50,534 nucleotides of DNA, taken from NCBI GenBank assembly GCA_964621265.1, contig CAZULQ010000014.1:1-50534 (forward strand). Reading direction: 5' to 3'. The translations under genes were made by a program, and so were the position numbers. The notes under the pieces are model-generated. The model did not search any database and was not told the origin of the DNA. It was given only the letters and a program-made list of their open reading frames with translations. This DNA comes from Porcipelethomonas sp964621265 (GTDB lineage: Bacteria > Bacillota > Clostridia > Oscillospirales > Ruminococcaceae). Shown here piece after piece: positions 35,193 through 43,005 of the stretch (positions within the stretch are counted from its first letter, which is position 1; each line of letters opens with the position of its first letter).

Positions 35193-35278
35193 GGCACGTT
35201 TCCTTTCTTTGCTTGTGCAAAGAAAGTGCCAAAGAAACACACTTCTTTGCTTTTCTACGAAAAGAAAGAAGCAAAGAA
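35193..35278. repeat. CTTTCTTTG hairpins, first pair
   Basis: Two stable inverted repeats. CTTTCTTTGC-TTGT-GCAAAGAAAG (35203-35226) is embedded in a GGCAC/GTGCC outer stem. TTCTTTGCTT (35243-35252) pairs with AAGCAAAGAA (35269-35278). About 200 nt of plain sequence follow. Confidence 0.8.
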
Positions 35279-35289
35279 AAGCCAAGAAC

Positions 35290-35480
35290 TCATAATTTGT
35301 GAGCGCATTGAGGCCCTTTGAACCCATGACTATGCATACTGAGAAAATATAATAAAATGCTTTTTGTAAGCTACATAAGCTTTAAACAGCTGCTGACAAG
35401 GGTGTCTTTATCTGATTTGCGAAGTATGCATCGTCCATGCATGCAGGAGTTTAGTTAGCTTTAAATTATGCAGTCGTTAC
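35290..35480. other. intergenic stretch with no recognised feature
   Basis: Between the two pairs of CTTTCTTTG hairpins I find no gene, RNA signature or promoter that stands out. It contains a few short palindromes such as GCATGCATG-like sequence near 35438. Confidence 0.5.
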
Positions 35481-35495
35481 ATTTCTTTTGGTTCG

Positions 35496-35565
35496 TTTTC
35501 TTTGTGTGAACAAAGAAAAGAACTGTATTTCTTTCCATCTTTCTTTGTACAAGCAAAGAAAGATG
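35496..35565. repeat. CTTTCTTTG hairpins, second pair
   Basis: TTTTCTTTG (35496-35504) pairs with CAAAGAAAA (35511-35519). CATCTTTCTTTG (35536-35547) pairs with CAAAGAAAGATG (35554-35565), a 12-bp perfect stem. AACTGTATTTCTTT also recurs from the first pair's upstream flank. Confidence 0.8.
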
Positions 35566-35576
35566 AAATAAAAAAA

Positions 35577-35690
35577 GGGCGAGCATTGCTCGCCACTAGA
35601 AAATATACGGTCGTGCCTTATTTTGTGTTTCTGCAAAAGATAACAGAGCGGAGATGTCCTGTCGGGTCACCGACTGCGGTCACGCACCGA
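35577..35690. repeat. intergenic palindromic repeat cluster E with 44-bp repeat copy 2
   Basis: GGCGAGCA-T-TGCTCGCC (35578-35594), then the second copy of the 44-bp segment (35609-35652), then GTCCTGTCGGGTCACCGACTG and a CGGTCACGCACCGAC tract. It runs up to the last codons of the permease gene. Confidence 0.85.
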
Positions 35691-36710
35691 CTAGACTTGT
35701 CTTTTTGTGAATGACTTGAACGCCGCAAACAGGAAGATTGCAAGGTGAATTACAACAACTGAGATTGCGATTGTAAGTGTGTGATTTTCAAATCCCGTCT
35801 GTTCGTTTAATACCATATTTAAGTCTGTGTTTGCAAAGATAATAAATTTACCCCAGTTATATTTAAGGAGTGAAAGAATACCTGTAACTGTTGTCCCCAT
35901 AAGTGAACAGACAACGCTTATCGAAATTGCAAGCGCAGAACTGCGGAAAAGCGAGGACATCGCAAAAGCAAGCGTTCCGCTTACAACCATGTCAACGCTT
36001 GCAAGCATATACTGTCCGAATGTGTAAAGAAGTCCCGGACAGCTCTTGACTACGCCGTCAGAAACGTAAAGATAAGACGCTGTGAGATTGTCTCCGCCGC
36101 CATATAAAATAAGTGAAATGATAAGCGATAAAATGTATGAAAAAATGATTGCAATATAGCCGTAGCTTATGACTGTGAGATACTTTGAAAGCAGTATTTT
36201 CCAGCGCTTTACGGGATTTACCAGCAGGAACTTGATAGTACCCTTTGAAAATTCGCTTTCGACAATGATTCCTGCCGCAACGATTACGACAATCGAAATA
36301 AACGAAACGCAACTGTAGTTCATGTTGAAAACCGTCCAGAAGCTGACATCGTCACCGTCAACCCATGACTTATGCTCGGAAACATCGTATTCAATATCAT
36401 TTTCAATGCGGTGTTCGTAAATCAAAGCTCTGTCTTTTAACATTTTAAGCTCAGCCTTTAAGCTGTAATTATCATCAGCTATATCGTAGCTTTCATATTC
36501 TGCAATTCTTTCGTTTGCATAATCAAGCTTTGCCTCAAGTGAATATGAGGTTTCGGGATAGTCCACACTCCCCAGTATACTCTCTGCAGTAAGCGAAAAA
36601 ATGGGGATAATTAAAGCATAAACACCGAGAAGAATCAGAAACACAAGTGTGCTTGTCTTCTTTAAAAGCTTTATATATTCATTTTTTATAAGACCTGTAA
36701 ACTTAGCCAA
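35691..36710 (-). CDS. ABC-2 type transporter permease
   Basis: A 339-residue membrane subunit with a first helix near residue 20, an extracytoplasmic domain of about 90 residues rich in Glu, Tyr and Asp, and five further helices. This layout fits ABC-2 exporters such as bacitracin-type or antimicrobial-peptide resistance systems. The most likely start is the TTG at 36710, 8 nt after AGGAGG; a GTG at 36719 lies inside that site. It overlaps the ATPase gene by 8 nt. Substrate unknown. Confidence 0.85.
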   Translation of the reverse strand: MAKFTGLIKNEYIKLLKKTSTLVFLILLGVYALIIPIFSLTAESILGSVDYPETSYSLEAKLDYANERIAEYESYDIADDNYSLKAELKMLKDRALIYEHRIENDIEYDVSEHKSWVDGDDVSFWTVFNMNYSCVSFISIVVIVAAGIIVESEFSKGTIKFLLVNPVKRWKILLSKYLTVISYGYIAIIFSYILSLIISLILYGGGDNLTASYLYVSDGVVKSCPGLLYTFGQYMLASVDMVVSGTLAFAMSSLFRSSALAISISVVCSLMGTTVTGILSLLKYNWGKFIIFANTDLNMVLNEQTGFENHTLTIAISVVVIHLAIFLFAAFKSFTKRQV

Positions 36711-37650
36711 TCTGACCACCTCCTGAATTTGTAAGCTTTAAGAACACATCTTCAAGAGTGTTGTTTTCAACAGGTGCAACCGTTCCGAGACGTATTCCCT
36801 TTGTGACAAGCTTTGCTGTAACCTCGAAAAGCTCTTCTTCGGCGTTTTCACGGTCAAGCTTTACTGAAATGTGCTTGTCGTCAAGTACTGACTTATTCTG
36901 AGGCTCGATGAAATCGAGTACTTCAAGCGCCTTTTCACAGCTGCTTACTCTTATGTGATATTCAGTCAGATTGCCCTTTGCGGACGAGAGAATTTCCTCA
37001 ATTGAGTAAACTCCCTGCATAACGCCGTTTGTGATAATGCCGACTCTGTCACACATAAGCTCCATTTCGCTCATGAGATGGCTTGAAACGATAACGCTTA
37101 TTTTTTCCTTGTGCGCAAGCTCCTTTAGCATATCACGAAGTCCTCTGATACCCGCAGGGTCAAGACCGTTTGTTGGTTCGTCGAGTATTAAAAGCTTTGG
37201 CTTGTGAAGAAGTGCCTGAGCGATACCGAGACGCTGACGCATACCGAGAGAGTATTTCTTAACGTCGTATTTTGTATAGTTTGCAAGACCAACCATCGAG
37301 ATAACTTCATTAATTCTTTCGTCGGAAATACCGCCTCTGAGTCTTGCATACTGCTGAATATTCTGCATGCCTGTCATATAGTCGTAAAACTCAGGGTTTT
37401 CGACGATTCCTCCGATATCGGAAAGCGCACCCTCAAAATCAGTTTTAAGACTTTTACCGTTAATTGTGATATTGCCTTCCTTTAACGAAAGCAGTCCGAC
37501 AGCAATTTTAAGAGTCGTTGTCTTACCTGCACCGTTAGGCCCTAAAAAGCCGAAAACCTCGCCCTCATAGGTTTCAAGGGAAATATCGTGAAGAATACGG
37601 CGTTTTCCGAAGCTTTTGTTCAAATGCTCAATTTTAAGCACCGTGTTCAT
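36703..37650 (-). CDS. ABC transporter ATP-binding protein
   Basis: A 315-residue ATPase subunit that powers the adjoining permease. Walker A GPNGAGKTT is at 37-45, the signature SLGMRQRLG at about 134-142 and Walker B LLILDEPTNGLD at about 153-164. The C-terminal extension of about 90 residues is typical of the CcmA/BcrA group. The transcript has a strong promoter holding a perfect dyad in its spacer, so it is probably under a repressor encoded elsewhere, since no GntR- or TetR-type gene is adjacent. Confidence 0.94.
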   Translation of the reverse strand: MNTVLKIEHLNKSFGKRRILHDISLETYEGEVFGFLGPNGAGKTTTLKIAVGLLSLKEGNITINGKSLKTDFEGALSDIGGIVENPEFYDYMTGMQNIQQYARLRGGISDERINEVISMVGLANYTKYDVKKYSLGMRQRLGIAQALLHKPKLLILDEPTNGLDPAGIRGLRDMLKELAHKEKISVIVSSHLMSEMELMCDRVGIITNGVMQGVYSIEEILSSAKGNLTEYHIRVSSCEKALEVLDFIEPQNKSVLDDKHISVKLDRENAEEELFEVTAKLVTKGIRLGTVAPVENNTLEDVFLKLTNSGGGQIG

Positions 37651-37702
37651 TACAGATTCCTCCTCTTTATCTTTTTATAATTTATATATTTAATCCTTTT
37701 AC

Positions 37703-37731
37703 ATTATACAATATCAGTATTGTATTGTCAA
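37703..37731 (-). promoter_or_regulatory. ABC operon promoter with operator-like dyad in the spacer
   Basis: Reading the minus strand: consensus TTGACA (37731-37726), 17-nt spacer, consensus TATAAT (37708-37703). A perfect palindrome with 8-bp arms and 4-nt centre, ATACAATATCAGTATTGTAT (37706-37725), fills the spacer. Confidence 0.9.
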
Positions 37732-37830
37732 TGACAGAGGAAAATTTATAGATGTTTTGTGTGATTTGTGCATTGTAAATAAAATTAATATGTTAAACTT
37801 CTCCAAAACATAAAAAAATCTTAAAAGACC

Positions 37831-37859
37831 TTGTTTATTATTGCATTTTAGGTTATAAT
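37831..37859 (+). promoter_or_regulatory. sigma-A promoter of ireB
   Basis: TTGTTT at 37831-37836, 17-nt spacer, TATAAT at 37854-37859, leaving an untranslated leader of about 120 nt. Confidence 0.75.
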
Positions 37860-37882
37860 ATAAGTGTTATAATATTTTTAAA

Positions 37883-37966
37883 TGCCATTTTGCTCGTCGC
37901 TTTTGGCGACAACCGCAAAATATGGCAAATAGATTTCAGCAAGCTTCGCTTGCTTTATCTATAAGT
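37883..37966 (+). promoter_or_regulatory. two-hairpin leader of ireB
   Basis: A long interrupted hairpin runs from TGCCAT (37883) to ATGGCA (37927), with an inner TCGC/GCGA stem. A second one, AGCAAGC-TTC-GCTTGCT (37938-37954), is extended by AGAT/ATCT. Neither ends in a T run, so they look like structured leader RNA rather than terminators. Confidence 0.6.
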
Positions 37967-37987
37967 TTCTAAGGGGGCTGAAGTTTA

Positions 37988-38233
37988 ATGTGTGACAAGA
38001 CTATGACTTTTTCAGTTAACGATGAAAAAGAATATGAACTCAAACGAAATCTCACTATTATTTATGACGCTCTTATTCAAAAAGGCTACAACCCCATAAA
38101 TCAAATAGTAGGTTATATTCTTTCTGAAGACCCGACATACATAACCACTTACAACAATGCAAGAAGTATTATCCGTCATATCGACAGAGACGAGCTTCTG
38201 CAGGTATTGGTTAAGTCTTATTTAGATGAATGA
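37988..38233 (+). CDS. ireB: IreB family regulatory phosphoprotein
   Basis: An 81-residue protein matching IreB/UPF0297 (NLTIIYDALIQKGYNPINQI, SEDPTYIT, NARSIIRHIDRDELL). In Enterococcus IreB is phosphorylated by the Ser/Thr kinase IreK near its N-terminus and affects cephalosporin resistance; the MTFSV start here retains candidate Thr and Ser residues. The usual partner ruvX (yqgF) does not follow; the gene is alone and convergent with the anti-sigma gene. Confidence 0.9.
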   Translation: MCDKTMTFSVNDEKEYELKRNLTIIYDALIQKGYNPINQIVGYILSEDPTYITTYNNARSIIRHIDRDELLQVLVKSYLDE

Positions 38234-38253
38234 TTTCGTAAAAACACAGAAAT

Positions 38254-38286
38254 ATCCCGACTGAGCACAATCAGTCGGGATTTTTG
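38254..38286. terminator. bidirectional terminator between ireB and the anti-sigma gene
   Basis: TCCCGACTGA (38255-38264) and TCAGTCGGGA (38271-38280) with T's on the plus strand and A's upstream that give T's on the other strand. Confidence 0.88.
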
Positions 38287-38307
38287 TTTATATTTGTTTC
38301 TTTTGTT

Positions 38308-39258
38308 TTACTGGGCTGTGTATAAGCAGAGGTCACCGAGATAAACTGAGGTGATGTTGTCGGGGTTGATTGGCTCTTCCAACTTCCATATTGCTTTATC
38401 TTCGTTATCGTCGCCGCTACCGCCCGAATAGCATGCTGTTATAACAGAGTTATCGCTCATAGTTATTTCAATGTTTTCTAATGGCATATAGCTTGAAAAA
38501 AGGATTTCACCTTTAATCATAATGTTTATCGGGGAAATTTGCATTGTTTTTGGAACAAAATTAGATGTGATTTCAGTTTCATCATAGTTCACTTCAATAG
38601 TTCTCATGTCACCAAAAGCTACATCAAAGCTGACTGTTACGTCAATTTCCTCATCAGGAATATCTTCTATATAACGTCCAAGTTTTAATGTTACGGTATC
38701 GCCATTATTGAAAGCTTTATAATCGGCGGTGAGCTGGCAAATCATATTATTTTGCTCAAAACCATAATCAGTATTGTATCCATATACATTTGCTGGTTGT
38801 TCTTCTGGTAACATATCTTTTGCACTTGGGATTGTGTTAGTATAAAAATCCTTAATCTGCATATCATCAACTGAAATATCGCTCGGAAGATTATCAAAGC
38901 TCAGCACGCAGTAAAGTGTTCTTTCGTCTGCAATAACGCCGACAGGTGTAACTGAAATTCCCTTGTCGCTTTCACAGGTGAAGTTTTCAACTCCTGCAAT
39001 AATCTTGCCTGACTCTTCTGTTACAACAACATTTTCCTTTTCAAAAAGCTTGCCGAACCAGTCAGCATTGGTTGCCGCCGCAACACCGACAGTTCCTGTT
39101 GCAAGAACAGCCGCCGCCGCAAAAATCGGCGCAAGCTTTCTCTTGCTGAAAGAATGGGTGATGCGCGGCTTTTCAGCACACTGTGAAATAATTTCGTCTT
39201 TAAGCCCGTCTCTTGGGGTTACTTTGTCAAGCATCTGTCTGTAATCGTTCATGTTCAT
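38308..39258 (-). CDS. probable anti-sigma factor with DUF4179-like domain
   Basis: A 316-residue protein with a short cytoplasmic N-terminus (about 40 residues, MNDYRQMLDKVTPRDGLK), one transmembrane helix (about residues 42-62) and a large beta-rich extracytoplasmic domain. It overlaps the ECF sigma gene by 32 nt. Sigma genes are commonly followed by such single-pass anti-sigma factors, in which the N-terminus holds the sigma factor; that role is inferred here. I do not see a zinc-binding HxxxCxxC motif, so it is not a ZAS-type anti-sigma factor. Confidence 0.8.
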   Translation of the reverse strand: MNMNDYRQMLDKVTPRDGLKDEIISQCAEKPRITHSFSKRKLAPIFAAAAVLATGTVGVAAATNADWFGKLFEKENVVVTEESGKIIAGVENFTCESDKGISVTPVGVIADERTLYCVLSFDNLPSDISVDDMQIKDFYTNTIPSAKDMLPEEQPANVYGYNTDYGFEQNNMICQLTADYKAFNNGDTVTLKLGRYIEDIPDEEIDVTVSFDVAFGDMRTIEVNYDETEITSNFVPKTMQISPINIMIKGEILFSSYMPLENIEITMSDNSVITACYSGGSGDDNEDKAIWKLEEPINPDNITSVYLGDLCLYTAQ

Positions 39259-39730
39259 AAGTTTGCTCCTCTCCTAAAATTTTTTTGAGTTTCTTTCGTG
39301 CACGGGTAAGCCTTGTTCTCACCGACTGAGGACTTTTACCCCAAAGCTCTGCGATTTCCTTGGCAGTATAGCCCTCATAATAATAAAGGTGGATTACAAG
39401 TCTGTCCTTTTTCGGCAGGGTCATAACCGCTGAATAAACCGTGTTTTCTTCTTGGTTTACAGCTACATTACACGCCTCCTCAAGGGGAATTGTTTTTTTG
39501 ATTCGGCATGATTTTAAAATGTCCTTACAGCGGTTTATTGTAATCCTCATAAGCCAGCCTTTTTCGTGCTGTTCATCTTCAAAGTTCTTTTCGGAAGTGA
39601 AATACTTTATAAAAACCTCTGAGGTTATGTCCTCTGCGTCGGCTATGTTTTTGAAATATGCAAAGGCTGTGCGGAAAACGCAGTCTTTATATTTATCGTA
39701 TTTTTCTTCCATTTCCTGTTTATTCAGCAC
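39227..39730 (-). CDS. ECF-type RNA polymerase sigma factor
   Basis: A 167-residue sigma-70 family factor. Region 2 is seen in CVFRTAFAYFKNIADAED and region 4 in LPKKDRLVIHLYYYEGYTAKEI followed by WGKSPQSVRTRLTRAR. The start is probably the GTG at 39730, which lies 5 nt after GGAGG; an upstream ATG would have no such site. It would direct polymerase to its own regulon once released by the downstream anti-sigma factor. A candidate autoregulated promoter lies just upstream. Confidence 0.93.
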   Translation of the reverse strand: MLNKQEMEEKYDKYKDCVFRTAFAYFKNIADAEDITSEVFIKYFTSEKNFEDEQHEKGWLMRITINRCKDILKSCRIKKTIPLEEACNVAVNQEENTVYSAVMTLPKKDRLVIHLYYYEGYTAKEIAELWGKSPQSVRTRLTRARKKLKKILGEEQTYEHERLQTDA

Positions 39731-39770
39731 AATTACCTCCCTTTTTAGTTTTTTTTGAAGCTTCACTATA

Positions 39771-39798
39771 TAAACGATTGACAGAGGCGAAGTGTTAC
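39771..39798 (-). promoter_or_regulatory. candidate autoregulated ECF promoter
   Basis: On the minus strand GTAAC (39798-39794) and CGTTTA (39776-39771) are separated by 17 nt, resembling the GTAAC/CGT pattern of ECF promoters. No sigma-A boxes compete with it. Confidence 0.5.
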
Positions 39799-39800
39799 AA

Positions 39801-39837
39801 AAAAATCGGACGGAAAAAATTTTTTCTTTCCGTCCGA
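39801..39837 (-). terminator. terminator of the lipocalin-like lipoprotein gene
   Basis: TCGGACGGAAA (39806-39816) pairs with TTTCCGTCCGA (39827-39837); the minus strand then runs into T's. Confidence 0.85.
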
Positions 39838-39862
39838 GTGTGTTAATACTATAATCTTTATA

Positions 39863-40465
39863 TTACTGTCCAACAGCAAAAGTCATAATCATTGAGCCGT
39901 CGCCGAGCATATCGAGTGCAAGCTTACCTGTTGCTTCGTCGTATGTGAATGTAACGCCTGCGCCTGTGCTGTCTGTCATGTAAACAGTTTCAGCGTCAAC
40001 AACGTATGTGCCTGTGTCTGTACCTGTTGAGCTTGAAAGTGTTACAGAACCATCAGCTGTGAATGAAATCTTCATTTCCATTGTTGATGGGTCAACGCCG
40101 CCCATTGCGGCATAATCTTCGATTGTCATTTCTGCAATTTCCATGCCTGGTACAGCGATTGTATCTGATGCCCATTCGCCTGTTGGAAGAATGTCTAAAA
40201 GACCGAGTGTGTCGTTGTTTTCTGCTGGAGCGTTTGCGCCTACTTCAAGCTGGTTTTCCATTGCTTCCTGTTCAAGCTCTGCAACAGCCTTTTCAGCTTC
40301 TTCGATTTCCTGGGCAGCCTTTTCAGGGTCTTCTGTTTCTTCTTCAGCTTCTGTAACGATTTCTGATGAAGAATCCTTTTCTTCCTTCTTTTCTTCTTCG
40401 CCGCAAGCGACAAATGATGTTGCCATTGTAATGCACATAAGTGCTGCAAGTAACTTCTTTAACAT
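39863..40465 (-). CDS. lipoprotein with lipocalin-like C-terminal domain
   Basis: A 200-residue lipoprotein (start MLKKLLAALMCITM, lipobox VAC, then an acidic Glu/Lys-rich linker of about 60 residues). The C-terminal half (GEWASDTIAVPG to LDMLGDGSMIMTF) consists of short strands in a lipocalin-like pattern that often binds hydrophobic ligands; the ligand is unknown. The start at 40465 has GAGGT upstream. The gene has its own promoter overlapped by a perfect dyad and its own terminator. Confidence 0.75.
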   Translation of the reverse strand: MLKKLLAALMCITMATSFVACGEEEKKEEKDSSSEIVTEAEEETEDPEKAAQEIEEAEKAVAELEQEAMENQLEVGANAPAENNDTLGLLDILPTGEWASDTIAVPGMEIAEMTIEDYAAMGGVDPSTMEMKISFTADGSVTLSSSTGTDTGTYVVDAETVYMTDSTGAGVTFTYDEATGKLALDMLGDGSMIMTFAVGQ

Positions 40466-40511
40466 AATCAATTACCTCTTTCTTTTGATTTACTATATAA
40501 GTACGATAAAC

Positions 40512-40540
40512 ATTATACCACTTTGACAAACTTTTGTCAC
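40512..40540 (-). promoter_or_regulatory. promoter of the lipocalin-like gene with a TGACAAA dyad
   Basis: On the minus strand GTGACA (40540-40535), 17-nt spacer, TATAAT (40517-40512). A 16-bp perfect dyad with TGACAAA and TTTGTCA arms covers 40524-40539, overlapping the -35 box and spacer. Confidence 0.75.
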
Positions 40541-40594
40541 TATGCAAATGAACGATAAATAAGGCGTTGGAATGCGGATTTTTATGTAATATTA

Positions 40595-40623
40595 TTGACA
40601 GAGAGCCTAAATCAAGGTATAAT
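40595..40623 (+). promoter_or_regulatory. promoter of the surface-glycan operon
   Basis: Consensus TTGACA at 40595-40600, 17-nt spacer, consensus TATAAT at 40618-40623. Confidence 0.9.
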
Positions 40624-40665
40624 GTAAATATGTATGTATTAATGTAATCAAAGAGAGGATTTAAT

Positions 40666-42999
40666 ATGGAGTTTGCAATGTATATAGTATGCATAGCGGC
40701 GGTTATTTTAAATATCGTCTATGCATTTTTAAAATTCAGGGATACGGAGAAAAGTTGTAAAAAGCTTCGTATCGGCGCAATTGGTGCGCTTGGTATCATG
40801 GCGGTTTTTGCCGTAATGGACTTAGCGGGCGTTTTTGAAACGGGCGGTCTTGAAAACCTTGCGGTATACAGCATAATTTTCGGCGGCATTGCCTTTCTGG
40901 GGGCGGAGCTTATAAAGAAAGTTCCCGAAAGAATTATCAGAGGGGCAAAATTTGCCGTAAAGGCGGCGGTAATCTGCGGATTTATCGAGCTTTTCATTTT
41001 CAATTTCAACAGCAATCACCTTATCGGCGGAGATTATACAGCAATGGAGCTTCCGACTTCTGAGGCTGTGAGCGAAAACTTTGACCCTTCCACATCGTCA
41101 AATATGACGGCTGGGGGAATGACGTTTGAATTTAAGGATATAAACGAGCCTGTGGGTACTGTTACAATTGAGGCAAAGTCGAGTACTGCCGCAGTTGTTA
41201 ATGCGTGGATTGATATGTCCGACGAAAGCAACAGCGGATACCGCTGGGGAGTTGCAAACGCTCAGATTATTAAAGATAATGAAAGAAGCGAGACTATTCC
41301 GTGTAACTTCACAGGAAAGGTAAGCAACCTCAGATTCAGTTTTAATGCGGCTGAGGGCGAGACTATAACAGTTGAGAGAATTTTCCTCAACATTCCGATT
41401 ACTATAAGCTTTTCGTTTATAAGATATCTTGTAATGTTTTTAGGTGCTATGGCGGCATACCTTATGATTGCATCACCGCTTTTCAAAAAGGAGCTTAAGG
41501 ACAACAAGCTTGCTGTGAGAATCGGCGCATACGCTATGACAGGCGTTTTCATCTTAACTGCGCTTTTCCTCACAAACGGCTTCAGATATCAGGACCCTGA
41601 GCACAGTCTTAAAAAGGATTTTAAAATGGAAGTCGGCAATCAGATGACACAGGAACTGGTTGATGCATTTGAAAAGGGACAGTCGGAGCTGATTTATGAG
41701 CCGACGCCTGAGCTTTTAGCGCTTGAAAATCCTTATGACTGGAGTCAGCGAGATGGTATTGAATACAGCTGGGACCATCTTCTCTTTGAGGACAAATACT
41801 ATTCATATTACGGTATTGCTCCTGTTTTACTGCTCTTTTTACCGTATCATATGATAACTGATTATTACTTCCCGTCGGCATGGGCGGTGTTCATCTTCGG
41901 GGCAATCGGAATTTTCTTCATGACAAAATTCTATATGGCGTTCAGCTTTAAATTCTTCCCGAAAATCCGTTCATCACTTATCGTTCTGGGACTTTTCATA
42001 ATGCAGCTTGTGACAGGTATCTGGTTCTGCTTCAATGTCCCGAACTTCTATGAAATTGCGCAGACCTCGGGCTTTGCGTGTGTTACAGCGGGAGCGTTCC
42101 TGCTTATAAGCTCGAATGTCATAGGTGACGGAAAAATCAAAAACTGGAGACTTACTCTTTCATCAGTTATGCTTGCGCTCGGCGTTTTATGCCGACCGAC
42201 TCTTGCGATTTACTGTGTTGCGGCACTTCTCTTTATCTACGCAGGCTTTAGGAAGAAAAAGTCGCTCACAGGCGGAGAAAAGAAAAAGCTTACCTATTAT
42301 CTGCCGTATTTTCTCTGTGCACTTCTGCCGTTTGTTGTAATCGGCGGAGTTCAGATGCTCTATAACTATGAGCGTTTCGGCTCGGTTATGGATTTCGGTA
42401 TTCAGTATTCACTTACAATCAACGACTTTACTGTTTCCGAGTATCACACTCATTTTGTGCTTATAGGATTTTTCAACTATCTCTTTGCGCTTCCGAACTG
42501 GACTGAAACATTCCCGTTTATAAACTGCTCAGAGGTAAAGACATTCATGCCGCAGGGTTACTACTTCGTTGCGACAGCCTCAGCAATTGGTCTTTTATGG
42601 AAGGCACTTCCTGTCTTTGCATATGGCTGGGGTAAGAGAGCCTATGGCATAACAAAAAATGAAAACAAGCGTCTTTACAGCGTTCTGCTTGCGGCAACAT
42701 GTGTTATCGCTCCTGCAATTATCATTTTCTCAATCTGGGAAAGCGGATATGGCGCAAGATACTGCGTTGACTTTGCTTGGCAGATTTTACTCGGTGCGCT
42801 TTGTATCGGATTTATTGTGTTCAGTAATTCCTCTGAGGCTGTGAGACGAATCTTGAACAAGCTTATGGTTTTAGCGGCAGGAATCTGCCTTGTGTTTACA
42901 TTCGGTCAGACATACAACTGGTTTTTGGAGGGCGGTCTTTCCACCGACTGGAATGCAATGATGCTTTCATTTGCACGTCTTTTTGAATTCTGGAGATAA
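40666..42999 (+). CDS. large polytopic membrane protein, probable glycosyltransferase
   Basis: A 777-residue protein with about a dozen hydrophobic helices and a soluble beta-rich insert (about residues 120-240) after the fourth helix. The repeated helix/loop layout, the early acidic loop EYSWDHLLFEDKYYSYYGIAP and the C-terminal helices resemble GT-C type glycosyltransferases that use polyprenyl-linked sugars. It starts an operon with an SGNH hydrolase and a GT2 transferase, 6 nt and 0 nt apart, so a role in surface glycan or protein glycosylation is reasonable. No exact family could be fixed. Confidence 0.75.
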   Translation: MEFAMYIVCIAAVILNIVYAFLKFRDTEKSCKKLRIGAIGALGIMAVFAVMDLAGVFETGGLENLAVYSIIFGGIAFLGAELIKKVPERIIRGAKFAVKAAVICGFIELFIFNFNSNHLIGGDYTAMELPTSEAVSENFDPSTSSNMTAGGMTFEFKDINEPVGTVTIEAKSSTAAVVNAWIDMSDESNSGYRWGVANAQIIKDNERSETIPCNFTGKVSNLRFSFNAAEGETITVERIFLNIPITISFSFIRYLVMFLGAMAAYLMIASPLFKKELKDNKLAVRIGAYAMTGVFILTALFLTNGFRYQDPEHSLKKDFKMEVGNQMTQELVDAFEKGQSELIYEPTPELLALENPYDWSQRDGIEYSWDHLLFEDKYYSYYGIAPVLLLFLPYHMITDYYFPSAWAVFIFGAIGIFFMTKFYMAFSFKFFPKIRSSLIVLGLFIMQLVTGIWFCFNVPNFYEIAQTSGFACVTAGAFLLISSNVIGDGKIKNWRLTLSSVMLALGVLCRPTLAIYCVAALLFIYAGFRKKKSLTGGEKKKLTYYLPYFLCALLPFVVIGGVQMLYNYERFGSVMDFGIQYSLTINDFTVSEYHTHFVLIGFFNYLFALPNWTETFPFINCSEVKTFMPQGYYFVATASAIGLLWKALPVFAYGWGKRAYGITKNENKRLYSVLLAATCVIAPAIIIFSIWESGYGARYCVDFAWQILLGALCIGFIVFSNSSEAVRRILNKLMVLAAGICLVFTFGQTYNWFLEGGLSTDWNAMMLSFARLFEFWR

Positions 43000-43005
43000 G
43001 CCTTT

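Noticed and set aside
34970..35690. Insertion sequence remnant
   Set aside because: No transposase-like coding sequence or terminal inverted repeats of IS type; only short palindromes and direct repeats.
35502..35714. Open frame in the 35.5-kb repeat region
   Set aside because: It covers the CTTTCTTTG hairpins and the 44-bp repeat and overlaps the end of the permease gene on the other strand.
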